From assembly GCF_049562855.1 (NCBI RefSeq), contig NZ_CP186925.1, positions 1,054,001 to 1,118,000 on the forward strand: a DNA stretch of 64,000 nt, read 5' to 3'. Within the stretch, counting starts at the first letter, position 1, and each line of letters begins with the position of its first letter. Source of the stretch: Ruminococcus_C callidus (GTDB taxonomy: Bacteria > Bacillota > Clostridia > Oscillospirales > Ruminococcaceae). The notes under the pieces are model-generated. The model ran no database searches, was not told where the DNA came from, and saw nothing but the letters and a program-made list of their open reading frames with translations. Positions 17,501-25,896 of the stretch are shown in pieces. The translations under genes and the position numbers were made by a program.

Positions 17501-20400
17501 TTGATGATTTCTGGGAACGTGCCCGCGTTGCGATCCAAAATGAGGGAAAGCACATCGCCAGACCTCATGAAAAAATCAAGGGCAGCAAGCGGAACAGCAT
17601 TATGGCAACGCTGAAGCGAATGCTTTCCTGCATCTGTGACTGGCTCGCTGTGGCAGAGCATTTCAGCAGTACCGACAATGCTTTTGCCAAGGAGTATGAC
17701 ACGCTGGAGCCGAAGGTGACAGAGGAACTGACAGAGATCGTTCGCATCTGCAATGACATGCTTGCAGAGCGGGGATTCGACTGGGGCACCGAGAGCGTTC
17801 GCCGTGCAGCCACCGAACTGCTGGAAAAGATGAACGGCACATACAACACCAAAACCAGAAAGTATTTCTTCATGGACTTCCTGCGGGGCGAAGACGTTCT
17901 GCTGAACGACAACTACCTGCCGGAAACCCAGTCCACGTTCTGCGGCATGCCGGATTTCCACATTCTGTACCGCATCGAACAGCATGCCTCCAAGCCGCAT
18001 CCGGAACTGCCGGAACGGCTCTCCGAAATTCTCAGCAATGTGGAAACCAAGCACAATTTCCGTACTGCAAGGCTCATCAAAGCCTATGGAGAGGACATGG
18101 ACATTGCAGCGATCAGGGAACACAAAGACCTTGCCCAGTACGGGGAATGCCTGAAGCAGGCAAAGCAGCGGTTCGAAACCATGTTTCAGGATTTCTCCGA
18201 TGAACTGGAACTCTGTGAAAGCTACGGCACCCTTTCGAACATCAACGGGGAAAAGAGTGCGATCATGGCGGTTGCCTACGCGTGGTACCGCATCACCCGT
18301 GTCACCAACGATTACGGCTTCTATGTCAGACTGCTGGAAGTGATCCGCAACCGCATTTCTGTCAATGCCGTGCAAAAAGGCGAACGCCTTCTGCACCAGC
18401 TGGAAGAACTGGCAGACAGTCCGGACTATGACTTTGGCGTGTTCAGCAAGGAAATGATTGAAGCCAAGATCAATGACCAGAACTATTCTTCCGCGGAGTT
18501 CATCATGAGCTGTATCCTCCGCCGCGATGTCAGCGGGATCTCTGACTATTCCGATGAGCCGTTTGGATATTTCCGCGAGTTTATCAATGAGCATGCCACC
18601 AACTACCGTGCAGTCCGCAGGGGCGGAAAGCACATTACTGAAACGATTGCCGAATATTCGGGGAAAAAAGATCTGGATCTGGCACTGCTGCATCTGACAA
18701 ACAATGCCCGTAAGGAAACCAGAGGCGGTGCAAACCTGCTGAAAAGCTGGATTCCATCCGGCGGTCCTGCCAGTCTGAACCAGCTGGAAAAACTGCTCTC
18801 TTATCTGGGATTTAAGCCGGTTTCCGTTCAGCCGGACACCAGTCTGGACACAGAAGCATATCAGGTGTTCTGCCGGAAACAGATCGGTAAGATCAACTAC
18901 GTTCACCCGATACCGGCGTTCGGCTCCAAGAGCGAAACAGACGGCTTCCGCGTGCTGTGTCTGTACGGCAAATACGACTGTGACAGTCTGATGGATAAGT
19001 TCCGCGAGGTCAATGCGGTGGCAAAGCATACCCTTGTGCTGCTGGACTTCGCCATGAACATGGAAGAACGCAGACGGCTTGCCAGAAAGATCAAGGAAGA
19101 AAAATCTTTCGCCACCACGTTTATCGTGATCGACCGTGTCATTTTGTTCTATCTGGCAAAGCACTATGCGGAAAATACCGTGATTCGGCGGCTCATGGCA
19201 GTAACGCTGCCCTTTGCGTACTATCAGCCTTTCGTAGAATCCTCTACACAGGACATGCCGCCGGAACTGTTTACCGGCAGAGAAGCGGAACTGACCCAGA
19301 TCGAGTCGCCGGAAGGGGCAAATCTGGTTTACGGCGGCCGCCAGCTGGGCAAGAGTGCCCTGCTGAAAATGGCACGGCACAACATCGATAAAAACGGCAA
19401 CGGCGATAGAGCTGTTCTGGTGGAAGAACTCAAAGACCGCAGTGCAGCAGAAGCCGTCAAGATCGTGTCTGACAAGCTGATTCTGGAGGGGATACTGGAC
19501 GAATCCACCCGCTGTGACACATGGACTGCCCTCGCCGGACATCTCCAGAAGCGGTTCATGGACGAAAATCCGGAAACACGGATCCACTATCTGCTACTGA
19601 TGCTGGACGAGGCGGACGAGATCATCAAGACCAGCGGTGACACAGAGGATTCTCCGATCACTGCCCTCAAGAGCCTGCCCTCCGGCCGCTTCAAATTAGT
19701 CATGGCGGGTCTGCACAATGTAAGCCGCTATCACAGAGAAATGATGCACGAAAACTCCAACCTGATCCACCTGAACTGGATCGTCATCAAGCAGTTCCGG
19801 CGGGAAGAAGCCACCAAGCTGCTGACCTGTACGCTTTCCTATCTGGGATTTCGGTTCAATCAGGACATTATCGACAACATTCTTGCTTCTACCTATAACT
19901 TCCCGGGACTGATCCAGTTCTACTGCCAGAAGCTTCTGGAGGCAATGAAGAACGAGGACTATGCCGGCTACGGAGAATCTGTCACACCGTTTTATGAAGT
20001 GACTGAGAGCCACTATAAAAAAGTCCTCTCGGATACCGACTTCACTGAAAAAGTCGATCAGAAGCTAGAAGCCACACTGTTTACCGATGCCAAGGAACGG
20101 AGCAATTATCACATCATTGCATTGATCATTGCGTATCTGTGCTACGTTTCGCCGAATGAAAAGGGCTATACCAGGGATGATCTGCTGCGGATCGCGGAAG
20201 AATATCACATCACCCGTATCACTTCGCTGAAACCCAACCAGTTCGAAGAAATCCTGAACGAAATGCTGGATCTGAACGTTGTCAGTGTCATGGATAATTA
20301 TTATCGATTCGCCACCGATGGATTCCGGAAATTCCTTGGCAGTCAGGACAAGGTGGAAAAGAGCATGGCAGACTATTTTGAGGAGGAGGTATCCGAATGA
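14548..20400 (+). CDS. Giant STAND-like ATPase with RNA-binding-type N-terminus, 1950 aa
   Basis: Not a family I can name. Seen in order: an Sm/SH3-like strand-rich start (12-60: GSHVRLVHKSGRIIEGVV); a helical block; a cold-shock-like domain (350-415: TGYIISYDYFEGKGKI, FDVKDI); an Ala/Glu linker; TPR-like helices (about 515-680); an acidic spacer (about 690-725); and a very long mostly helical middle. A Rossmann-like stretch follows (about 1470-1560: FRVLCLYGKYD, TLVLLDFAMN). The C-terminal NTPase has FTGREAE, Walker A in GGRQLGKSA (G1597-S1603) and Walker B LLMLDEADE (D1687, E1688), then winged-helix-like residues. Fused long sensor plus C-terminal NTPase resembles STAND signalling ATPases. 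It overlaps the downstream HEPN-like gene by 4 bases. A defensive or RNA-sensing role is inference. Confidence 0.85.
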   Translation: MSLLDQKLAALPIGSHVRLVHKSGRIIEGVVMENDGKDALSVQITSTATLRYDQIGILEECTQAGMPQPKPVADPVLQAVPVQPAAVPAPAAPKQKPVSGFENMQIPCDKEAVTQAFKAMESQEKKALTTGYNKYQNYLQSHETSKCQEAAQLAWNVIKENEWDYNPRVNFFLGLLQLVCEDYDMAAESLFYAGNLRYAYCAAYQGAQKKEEREYALLAAAFAALFLSEDNALGKEEAAEVLQKSSVQLADISGITYALEHAVEESSRAALNRIIRSIGVDHGKTTAELQDMQALLESLRYLFPGNAVRKKITKLQSNSLESGLETEPESVDMPETPPANDEPDLTKTHTGYIISYDYFEGKGKIQGPNEEQYLFDVKDITDKSLQKNIKKIDKRTMTPIPVKFQLLKSGKNYLAVSIKRGTASFYLPSAQWNAAVEAAAETPAAASADLPLSASIFKAAAAEKETSAPASEEPLEKSEDGKQLSAAISHWTAKKAYSKVVEVCKTYMDKDCWEDAFTAIIMCYLRMNNENEELGYLNELRVFVEKYADREVKALKALEALQQYYMKTHQYAETIRILNRLMEQCDPGEHSKILHYLQGKGRCYREIKDYPSAISELLDWLDIVKRNKITERYTIRNTCIYIELAELYFETGDYENAEKYVGLSSDCERKQVMLQNLADRKAALEEVERQTNAMDADNDADDGFEEGSEPEESLQTAYESYTDTAGFEALGIDDSAVISKALHFQPEQLHCLLTYLNSAAMLTKDSEIVRNTEDGTTVYVGQAIRAADAAFAYAFHSPLLDSEYLSTEIMAVFDEAQNVLPDISASLFAASAMYALFHTPSVPDYSIEDFSFVVENFGLDTYPAMLPLLGDLVSFREKTGYGMDSFAAYKTNSSVIESVIDEAKECCNAADMRNDVYENHGQVRCTRELLFASEESELRTCLNIVAANETDKFQFVKDTVSELFIRANKPIQVEYLDVKKADKCIDDFWERARVAIQNEGKHIARPHEKIKGSKRNSIMATLKRMLSCICDWLAVAEHFSSTDNAFAKEYDTLEPKVTEELTEIVRICNDMLAERGFDWGTESVRRAATELLEKMNGTYNTKTRKYFFMDFLRGEDVLLNDNYLPETQSTFCGMPDFHILYRIEQHASKPHPELPERLSEILSNVETKHNFRTARLIKAYGEDMDIAAIREHKDLAQYGECLKQAKQRFETMFQDFSDELELCESYGTLSNINGEKSAIMAVAYAWYRITRVTNDYGFYVRLLEVIRNRISVNAVQKGERLLHQLEELADSPDYDFGVFSKEMIEAKINDQNYSSAEFIMSCILRRDVSGISDYSDEPFGYFREFINEHATNYRAVRRGGKHITETIAEYSGKKDLDLALLHLTNNARKETRGGANLLKSWIPSGGPASLNQLEKLLSYLGFKPVSVQPDTSLDTEAYQVFCRKQIGKINYVHPIPAFGSKSETDGFRVLCLYGKYDCDSLMDKFREVNAVAKHTLVLLDFAMNMEERRRLARKIKEEKSFATTFIVIDRVILFYLAKHYAENTVIRRLMAVTLPFAYYQPFVESSTQDMPPELFTGREAELTQIESPEGANLVYGGRQLGKSALLKMARHNIDKNGNGDRAVLVEELKDRSAAEAVKIVSDKLILEGILDESTRCDTWTALAGHLQKRFMDENPETRIHYLLLMLDEADEIIKTSGDTEDSPITALKSLPSGRFKLVMAGLHNVSRYHREMMHENSNLIHLNWIVIKQFRREEATKLLTCTLSYLGFRFNQDIIDNILASTYNFPGLIQFYCQKLLEAMKNEDYAGYGESVTPFYEVTESHYKKVLSDTDFTEKVDQKLEATLFTDAKERSNYHIIALIIAYLCYVSPNEKGYTRDDLLRIAEEYHITRITSLKPNQFEEILNEMLDLNVVSVMDNYYRFATDGFRKFLGSQDKVEKSMADYFEEEVSE

Positions 20401-21464
20401 TAGGGGAACTCTGGTGGAACCGCCTTGTCAATTCCGTGCGGTTTCTCGATGACATTCAGATTGCGGTCATGAACGAAAAATCGGTAGTCTTGTTTTTCGA
20501 TGACGAGATTCCGTGGCAGGACATCATGATCGAAACCATTGAACAGCGGCTGGCAGATCAGAACGACGACCGCAAGCTGAGAGTGTTGAATGTATCTAGT
20601 GTATCGGATAGTAACGAAATAGGATCTTACCTGTTGGAAGAATTTTGCAGAAAAGAGGAGAAGAATGTTTACTGGCCAACCACGCACGGCAATGAAATGC
20701 GTTTTCTGGCACAGAGCCGCGACACCAATCTGAATAAGCAAGATGTCTGCCTGACTGGTATCCGACCGGAACACGCGGCAAAATGGATCGCTTCCATTTC
20801 AGAGTATATGGAAAACTGTGATCCGACAAAGGAACACGGCGTTTTCCTGCTAATGATAGAGGGAGCACCGGCGGTGGGAACCAAGCAGCTGACCGCGTTC
20901 CGGTATACCGATTATGTCACGGACTATGACTGCATGATGCTCTGCCTGACTATGGTATCCGATCTGTCCTGCGGAAGAGCCGAAAAGATGTATCTCTGTG
21001 AAGTGGCAAGCAACATTGCCCATAACCACATTGAGCGTGCCGCACTGCTGGCAGCGGAAAATCTGGACTTGCTGCGGGATCCGGTTGGCGTGACGGAACG
21101 CGTGTATCAGGAAAATGACATCAAGGTCACAAACTTGCAGAACGTCGTGCGTGCTGCTGTCTGGGAGGCACAGATCAAGCTGGTATTTCCGAAGCTGGAA
21201 AATTTCCGCGTGGAGATCATTCGAAAGTATGCGTCCAAACTGCAGCAGTATCTGCCGATTCGCAGTTCCAACAATGATACGGTAGATCAGGCAGCCGATC
21301 TGGAGATCGGACAGCTGTTCTACATCTGCAAAGAGAACAGCGGCAGCAGGATCACAGACTATGCAGAATTTGAAATGCTGAAAAAGATGCGGAATGCCCG
21401 CAACATTCTGGCACACTGGGATATTCTGTCATATGAACAACTGAAAGACATTGACATGATCTAA
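20397..21464 (+). CDS. HEPN-like protein coupled to the giant ATPase, 355 aa
   Basis: The ATG overlaps the ATPase stop (ATGA), so the two products should be made together. The N-terminal part (1-110) is alpha/beta with FLDDIQIAVMNEKSVVLFFDDEIPW and no Walker motif; the middle is helical. The C-terminus has the helix KKMRNARNILAHWDIL, containing R335-x4-H340 (RNILAH), the signature of HEPN RNases and of HEPN-fold nucleotide- or RNA-binding proteins. If active it would be the effector controlled by the ATPase. The family is not recognised otherwise. The start has GGAGGAGG upstream. No terminator follows before the PIE at 21484. Confidence 0.8.
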   Translation: MIGELWWNRLVNSVRFLDDIQIAVMNEKSVVLFFDDEIPWQDIMIETIEQRLADQNDDRKLRVLNVSSVSDSNEIGSYLLEEFCRKEEKNVYWPTTHGNEMRFLAQSRDTNLNKQDVCLTGIRPEHAAKWIASISEYMENCDPTKEHGVFLLMIEGAPAVGTKQLTAFRYTDYVTDYDCMMLCLTMVSDLSCGRAEKMYLCEVASNIAHNHIERAALLAAENLDLLRDPVGVTERVYQENDIKVTNLQNVVRAAVWEAQIKLVFPKLENFRVEIIRKYASKLQQYLPIRSSNNDTVDQAADLEIGQLFYICKENSGSRITDYAEFEMLKKMRNARNILAHWDILSYEQLKDIDMI

Positions 21465-21483
21465 GATAACATCATATACCAAA

Positions 21484-21655
21484 GGAAACACTGAATAAAG
21501 CCCGCCTGACGGCTTTGCACGCAATCTGCGTGCAGATTTTCCGTCATATTGCCCAGAAATCCCTTGCCATACGGCAGTATGCCTGCGGAATTTCTAGGCA
21601 ATCTGCCGAAAAATCTGACAACGCACCTTACGCACAAGCTTTGTGCGGTGTTGCC
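21484..21655. repeat. PIE element, 172-bp subfamily B with long flanking duplication
   Basis: The left end is GGAAACACTGAATAAAGC, the right end GCTTTGTGCGGTGTTGCC, and the interior is as in the 14191 copy. Flanking it, CTAAGATAACATCATATAC occurs at 21461-21479 and again at 21656-21674; with the next four bases 22 of 23 positions agree. The first copy of this duplication contains the stop codon of the HEPN-like gene. Confidence 0.9.
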
Positions 21656-21679
21656 CTAAGATAACATCATATACAAAAA

Positions 21680-21736
21680 ATGCCCCCGCACAGTCACCGG
21701 AAAATTACCGGTGAAACTGTGCGGGGGCGTTTTTGA
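21680..21736. terminator. Terminator between the HEPN-like and cupin genes
   Basis: TGCCCCCGCACAGT pairs with ACTGTGCGGGGGCG, with an inner ACCGG/CCGGT stem, followed by TTTTT. Flanking A and T runs allow use in both directions. Confidence 0.85.
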
Positions 21737-21748
21737 TCTATTGTTTTC

Positions 21749-22072
21749 TTAGAACGAAACGATCAGCTGCATCTTGAACTGTTCCTCGCCATAGACAGCA
21801 TGAGGAATGTCCTTGGGCATGATCAAGGTTTCGCCGGCGTGGAGCAGGAACACTTCGCCGCCTACGGTGAACTTTCCGGTACCCTCCAGCACCGTTACCA
21901 TAGCGTCGCCGCCGGCAGCGTGTGTGGAGATCTCCTCGCCCTTATCAAAGGAGAAAATGGTCATGCTCACCTTGTCGTTCTGTACCAGTGTTTTGCTGAC
22001 AACCTGACCGGTCTGGTACTCCACCAGATCTTTCAGCTGTAAAACAGCCTGCTTTTCAATATTCTTATACAT
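21749..22072 (-). CDS. Small cupin-domain protein, 107 aa
   Basis: Single-domain cupin. The two cupin motifs are visible as GEEISTHAAGGDAMVTVLEG (motif 1, His and Glu metal ligands partly kept) and AGETLIMPKDIPHAV (motif 2, ending in the conserved His). Such proteins bind a metal and may be isomerases, dioxygenases or sensors; the substrate is unknown. The start at 22072 has AAGGA upstream, and an in-frame extension would overlap the neighbouring GNAT gene. It overlaps that gene by 8 bases and forms an operon with it and thrH. Confidence 0.85.
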   Translation of the reverse strand: MYKNIEKQAVLQLKDLVEYQTGQVVSKTLVQNDKVSMTIFSFDKGEEISTHAAGGDAMVTVLEGTGKFTVGGEVFLLHAGETLIMPKDIPHAVYGEEQFKMQLIVSF

Positions 22073-22334
22073 TTTTGCCGCTTCCTTTTTGCTTTTCCAG
22101 CCAGTGTGCCGCATAGGAGCACGTGGCAGTGACTTGCTTCCCGTTTGCCTGAATCTGCTGTACTGCACGGGAAACCAACTCGCCTGCGATTCCCATGCCC
22201 CGCAGGGAATCGTCTACAAACGTGTGGTCGATGCAGCAGACACCGGCTTCTGTTTCAGGGAATGTGATCTCTGCCACACACTTTCCGGCATCATCAGTGC
22301 AGAAAATGCGGTAGGGTTCGCTTTGATATTTCAT
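22065..22334 (-). CDS. Small GNAT-type N-acetyltransferase, 89 aa
   Basis: Minimal GNAT fold of the YjdJ-like group. The acetyl-CoA binding loop is LRGMGIAGELVSRAV (residues about 44-58), preceded by IDHTFVDDS, and the C-terminal half has CSYAAHWLEK, typical of these short proteins. The substrate is unknown. The gene overlaps the cupin gene downstream and follows thrH by 12 bases. Confidence 0.85.
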   Translation of the reverse strand: MKYQSEPYRIFCTDDAGKCVAEITFPETEAGVCCIDHTFVDDSLRGMGIAGELVSRAVQQIQANGKQVTATCSYAAHWLEKQKGSGKNV

Positions 22335-22346
22335 ATAATATGCCTC

Positions 22347-22946
22347 TTAAAGAGCCTGCTGAATGGCGTGCAGCAGGTCGTCATAGGACTCGAATGCCGG
22401 CAGTTCCGGATAGTCCTTTTTGATCTGTTCGGTGCTGCGGAACAGGAATCCCGCCTTGCTTGCCTGAATCATTGCCAGATCGTTGTGGCTGTCACCGCTG
22501 GCAATGGTGTCATAACCGATCGACTGGAGAGCCTTGACTGTGGTCAGCTTCGAGTTTTCGCAACGCATCTTGAAGCCTGTGATCTCGCCGTCCGGAGCAA
22601 CTTCCAGAGAGTTGCAGAAAATGGTGGGATAGCCCAGCTTCTTCATCAGAGGGCCTGCAAACTGGGTGAAGGTATCACTGATGATGATGACCTGTGTCAG
22701 TTCCCGCAGTTTGTCCAGAAATGCCTTTGCACCCTCCAGCGGTTCGATCTTCGAAATGGTTTCCTGAATCTCTTTCAGTCCCAGACCGTGTTCCTTCAGG
22801 ATTCCCAGCCGCCAATGCATCAGCTTGTCATAATCCGGTTCATCTCTGGTGGTGCGTTTCAGTTCGGGGATACCGCTTTCTTCTGCGAACGCGATCCAGA
22901 TCTCCGGTACCAGTACACCTTCCAGGTCCAAGCAAACAATATTCAT
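22347..22946 (-). CDS. thrH: ThrH-type phosphoserine phosphatase/homoserine phosphotransferase
   Basis: HAD-superfamily enzyme, 199 residues, typical length for ThrH, which in Pseudomonas dephosphorylates phosphoserine and can transfer the phosphate to homoserine. HAD motif I is CLDLEGVL (nucleophile Asp7; the usual DxD is DLE, as in ThrH), motif II is IISDTF, and motif III/IV is GDSHNDLAMI. The sequence EGVLVPEIWIAFAEESGI is a ThrH hallmark. It may serve serine or threonine supply. First gene of a three-gene operon. Confidence 0.92.
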   Translation of the reverse strand: MNIVCLDLEGVLVPEIWIAFAEESGIPELKRTTRDEPDYDKLMHWRLGILKEHGLGLKEIQETISKIEPLEGAKAFLDKLRELTQVIIISDTFTQFAGPLMKKLGYPTIFCNSLEVAPDGEITGFKMRCENSKLTTVKALQSIGYDTIASGDSHNDLAMIQASKAGFLFRSTEQIKKDYPELPAFESYDDLLHAIQQAL

Positions 22947-23069
22947 AGTATGTGATTCCTTTCCTCATCATATGCCATGCGGCAAATTTTATAGTTTTAT
23001 TATAACATATGTTTCCGGAGATTGCAACTGCTTTTTGCGGCGGCGATTTGTCCTTTCACAAAAACCCTC

Positions 23070-23098
23070 TGTACATTCCCGCAAAAATGTGTTATACT
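23070..23098 (+). promoter_or_regulatory. Promoter of polA
   Basis: TGTACA, a 17-base spacer and TATACT. It lies immediately before the PIE at 23110, which therefore forms most of the polA leader. Confidence 0.6.
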
Positions 23099-23109
23099 AT
23101 ATACACTAG

Positions 23110-23281
23110 GGCAATACCGCACAAAGATTGTGCGACAGATGCGTCGTCAAATTTTTCGTCAGATGAAACAAAAAGCGGAGTGAATACTTGATGTATTCAC
23201 GAGCATTTTTGTGAAATATGACGGGAAATTTGCAAGCAGATGGCGTGCAAAGTCGCCAGACGCTCTTTGTGCGGTGTTGCC
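23110..23281. repeat. PIE element, 172-bp subfamily A, inverted
   Basis: Same sequence as the 7599 and 13894 copies but in the opposite orientation. It is flanked by CTAG on both sides (23106-23109 and 23282-23285) and ends 29 bases before the polA start. Confidence 0.9.
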
Positions 23282-23310
23282 CTAGACCAATGTGAAACAG
23301 GGAGGATTAC

Positions 23311-25896
23311 ATGAAACTACTTGCCATTGACGGAAACAGTATCCTGAACCGTGCATTCTACGGGATTCGTCCGCTCAGCAATACACAGGGCGTGTTTACC
23401 CATGCCATTTTCGGCTTTATGAATATTTACCTGAAAAATCGGGACGAGGTGCAGCCAGATGCTGTGGCTGTGGCATTTGACCTGCGAAAGCCCACGTTCC
23501 GTCACAAGGCAGTTGCCACCTATAAGGCGAACCGCAAGGGCATGCCCGAAGAATTTGCCATGCAGCTGCCCTATGTGAAGCAGCTGCTGACACTGCTGGG
23601 AATTCCGGTCATCACCTGTGAGGGCTACGAAGCAGATGATATTCTGGGAACGCTGGCGGCGGCATGTACGGCACAAGATGCGGACTGTGTGATCCTGACA
23701 GGGGACAGGGACAGCCTGCAGCTGGTCAGCGATCATGTGACAGTGCGGCTTACTACCAACAAGGAAACCATTCCCTATACGCCGGAGCGTTTTCAGGAAG
23801 AGTACGGTTTTGCTCCACTGTCCCTGATTGACCTGAAAGCTCTCATGGGGGACAGTTCGGACAACATCTCCGGTGTAGCCGGCGTAGGACAGAAGACTGC
23901 TTCCAAGCTGATTCAGGCGTGGGGAACTGTGGAAAATCTCTATGCTCATCTGGACGAGGCAGGGCTCACCAAGTCGGTGTACAATAAGCTGACTGCCGGA
24001 CAGGACGCGGCAAAGGAGAGCAAGTGGCTGGCAACGATCGTGACCGATGTGCCGATCGACATGGACGTGCAGCACTATCTGCCCCAGCCGGTGCAGACCG
24101 AGGAAGTCCGCAGGCTGCTGCTGGAACTGGAAATGGCAAAACTGCTGGAAAAGCTGAAGCTTTCCGGAACAGATGCTCCCGCAGCAGAAGCGGCAGAGCC
24201 GGCAGAACAGCAGCAGCCTCTGACGGAACAGCCCTTGACGGCGGCTCTGCTGGACACATGGCGTGCTGACAAAACGGAACTGCCCTGCTGTCTGTTTGAC
24301 GGCAGCCGCATCTGCGTATACCACGCCGGCACGCCGGAAGCGGTGTACACTTCGACAGATACTGCCCTGTGGGAACAGCTGTTTCAGATGCCGCGTCTGA
24401 CGTTCGGGGCAAAGCCCCAGTATCGGTTTCTGCTGGCACAGAGCATCACGCCGGACAGCGGCAGCCCTGCGGCAAAAGATGCGGAACTGGCTGCGTATCT
24501 GCTGAACTCCACCACGTCCGCCTATGAGGTCGAACGGCTCTGCGTGACCTATCATGTGCCCTATCCCCGCAGTGCAGGTGAATATGCCGATCTGGCGGCT
24601 CTCCCGAAGCTGTACGCCGCTATGGAGAAGCTGGTGGAGGAACAGGGCATGACCCGTCTGCTGCACTTTGAACAGCAGCTGACCGTGGTGCTGGCGGCAA
24701 TGGAACACGACGGCATTGCCATTGACCGGCAGGGCGTAGAGGACTTCGGCGTGTACTTGTCGGAACAGATCGAGGAAATGCAGCAAATGGTCTACGACGA
24801 AGCCGGACACACTTTCAACATCGGTTCCCCGAAGCAGCTGGGAGAAGTGCTGTTCGGGGAAATGCAGCTGCCCCACGGCAAAAAGACCAAGACCGGCTAT
24901 TCCACCAATGCGGACATTCTGGAAAAACTGCGGGGAGAGTATGCCATTGTGGACTATGTGCTGAAATGGCGGCAGTATGCCAAGCTGAAATCCACCTATG
25001 TGGACGGATTGCTGAAAACCGTTGGGGCAGACGGCAGAATCCACACGGTGTACAAACAGACCGAAACCCGTACAGGGCGAATCTCCTCCACAGAGCCGAA
25101 TCTCCAGAACATTCCTGTCCGCACAGAACTGGGGCGGAATATGCGAAAATTTTTCGTGGCACGGGAGGGCTGTGTGCTGCTGGACGCAGACTACAGCCAG
25201 ATCGAACTGCGGCTGCTGGCAAACCTGAGCGGCGACCGGCAGATGCAGGAGGCATTCCTTAGCGGGGCAGATATTCACGCAGCCACGGCGGCACAGGTAT
25301 TTGGCATGCCGCGGGAAATGGTGACACCGGAGATGCGGAGTGCGGCGAAAGCAGTAAACTTCGGCATTCTCTATGGCATGGGAGCCTTTTCCCTGTCGCA
25401 GGACATTCACGTTTCCGTGCGGCAGGCGAACCAGTATATCCAGAACTATATGGCACAGTTCCCCAGCGTGGGGGCATTCATGGAAAAGACCGTGGACACT
25501 GCCCGCATCAACGGCTATGTGACCACCTATTTCCAGCGACGCCGACCGGTGCCGGAACTGCTCGCCAGCAACAAAATGGTACAGGCGGCAGGAAAGCGAA
25601 TCGCCATGAACACGCCCATTCAGGGGACGGCGGCGGACATTATCAAGCTTGCCATGATCTACGTGTACCGGCGGCTGCAAAGCGACGTGCCGGACGCGAA
25701 ACTGATCTTACAGGTACACGATGAACTGATCGTCGAGGTGCCGGAACAGCATGCCTTACAGGCGGGAAAAGTGCTGGGCGAGGAAATGCAGGACGTGATC
25801 CGGAATACCCTTTCGCCGGAGGAACAGGAGAAATTCCCTGTGCCCCTGACAGCAGATGTGAGCATGGGGGAGAGTTGGTATGCAGCAAAAGGTTGA
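23311..25896 (+). CDS. polA: DNA polymerase I
   Basis: Repair and Okazaki-fragment polymerase, 861 residues. Residues 1-290 are the 5'-3' nuclease domain (GNSILNRAFYG, EADDILGTLA, TGDRDSLQLV, GDSSDNI-GVAGVGQKTA). The polymerase domain (about 470-861) shows motif A DADYSQIELRLLA, motif B RSAAKAVNFGILYG and motif C LQVHDELIVEV. The intervening exonuclease-like region lacks the DxE and other carboxylates of a working 3'-5' proofreading site, as in several Gram-positive PolA proteins. GGGAGG precedes the ATG. It is first in an operon that runs through rimI to tsaD. Confidence 0.97.
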   Translation: MKLLAIDGNSILNRAFYGIRPLSNTQGVFTHAIFGFMNIYLKNRDEVQPDAVAVAFDLRKPTFRHKAVATYKANRKGMPEEFAMQLPYVKQLLTLLGIPVITCEGYEADDILGTLAAACTAQDADCVILTGDRDSLQLVSDHVTVRLTTNKETIPYTPERFQEEYGFAPLSLIDLKALMGDSSDNISGVAGVGQKTASKLIQAWGTVENLYAHLDEAGLTKSVYNKLTAGQDAAKESKWLATIVTDVPIDMDVQHYLPQPVQTEEVRRLLLELEMAKLLEKLKLSGTDAPAAEAAEPAEQQQPLTEQPLTAALLDTWRADKTELPCCLFDGSRICVYHAGTPEAVYTSTDTALWEQLFQMPRLTFGAKPQYRFLLAQSITPDSGSPAAKDAELAAYLLNSTTSAYEVERLCVTYHVPYPRSAGEYADLAALPKLYAAMEKLVEEQGMTRLLHFEQQLTVVLAAMEHDGIAIDRQGVEDFGVYLSEQIEEMQQMVYDEAGHTFNIGSPKQLGEVLFGEMQLPHGKKTKTGYSTNADILEKLRGEYAIVDYVLKWRQYAKLKSTYVDGLLKTVGADGRIHTVYKQTETRTGRISSTEPNLQNIPVRTELGRNMRKFFVAREGCVLLDADYSQIELRLLANLSGDRQMQEAFLSGADIHAATAAQVFGMPREMVTPEMRSAAKAVNFGILYGMGAFSLSQDIHVSVRQANQYIQNYMAQFPSVGAFMEKTVDTARINGYVTTYFQRRRPVPELLASNKMVQAAGKRIAMNTPIQGTAADIIKLAMIYVYRRLQSDVPDAKLILQVHDELIVEVPEQHALQAGKVLGEEMQDVIRNTLSPEEQEKFPVPLTADVSMGESWYAAKG

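Noticed and set aside
17023..19587. 854-codon open frame antisense to the giant ATPase gene
   Set aside because: No start signals or recognisable motifs; a by-product of codon use in the real gene on the plus strand.
23317..25680. 787-codon open frame antisense to polA
   Set aside because: The plus strand carries all PolA motifs; the antisense frame has none.
23311..25896. PolA with active proofreading domain
   Set aside because: The exonuclease region lacks the DxE metal-binding residues, so proofreading was not claimed.
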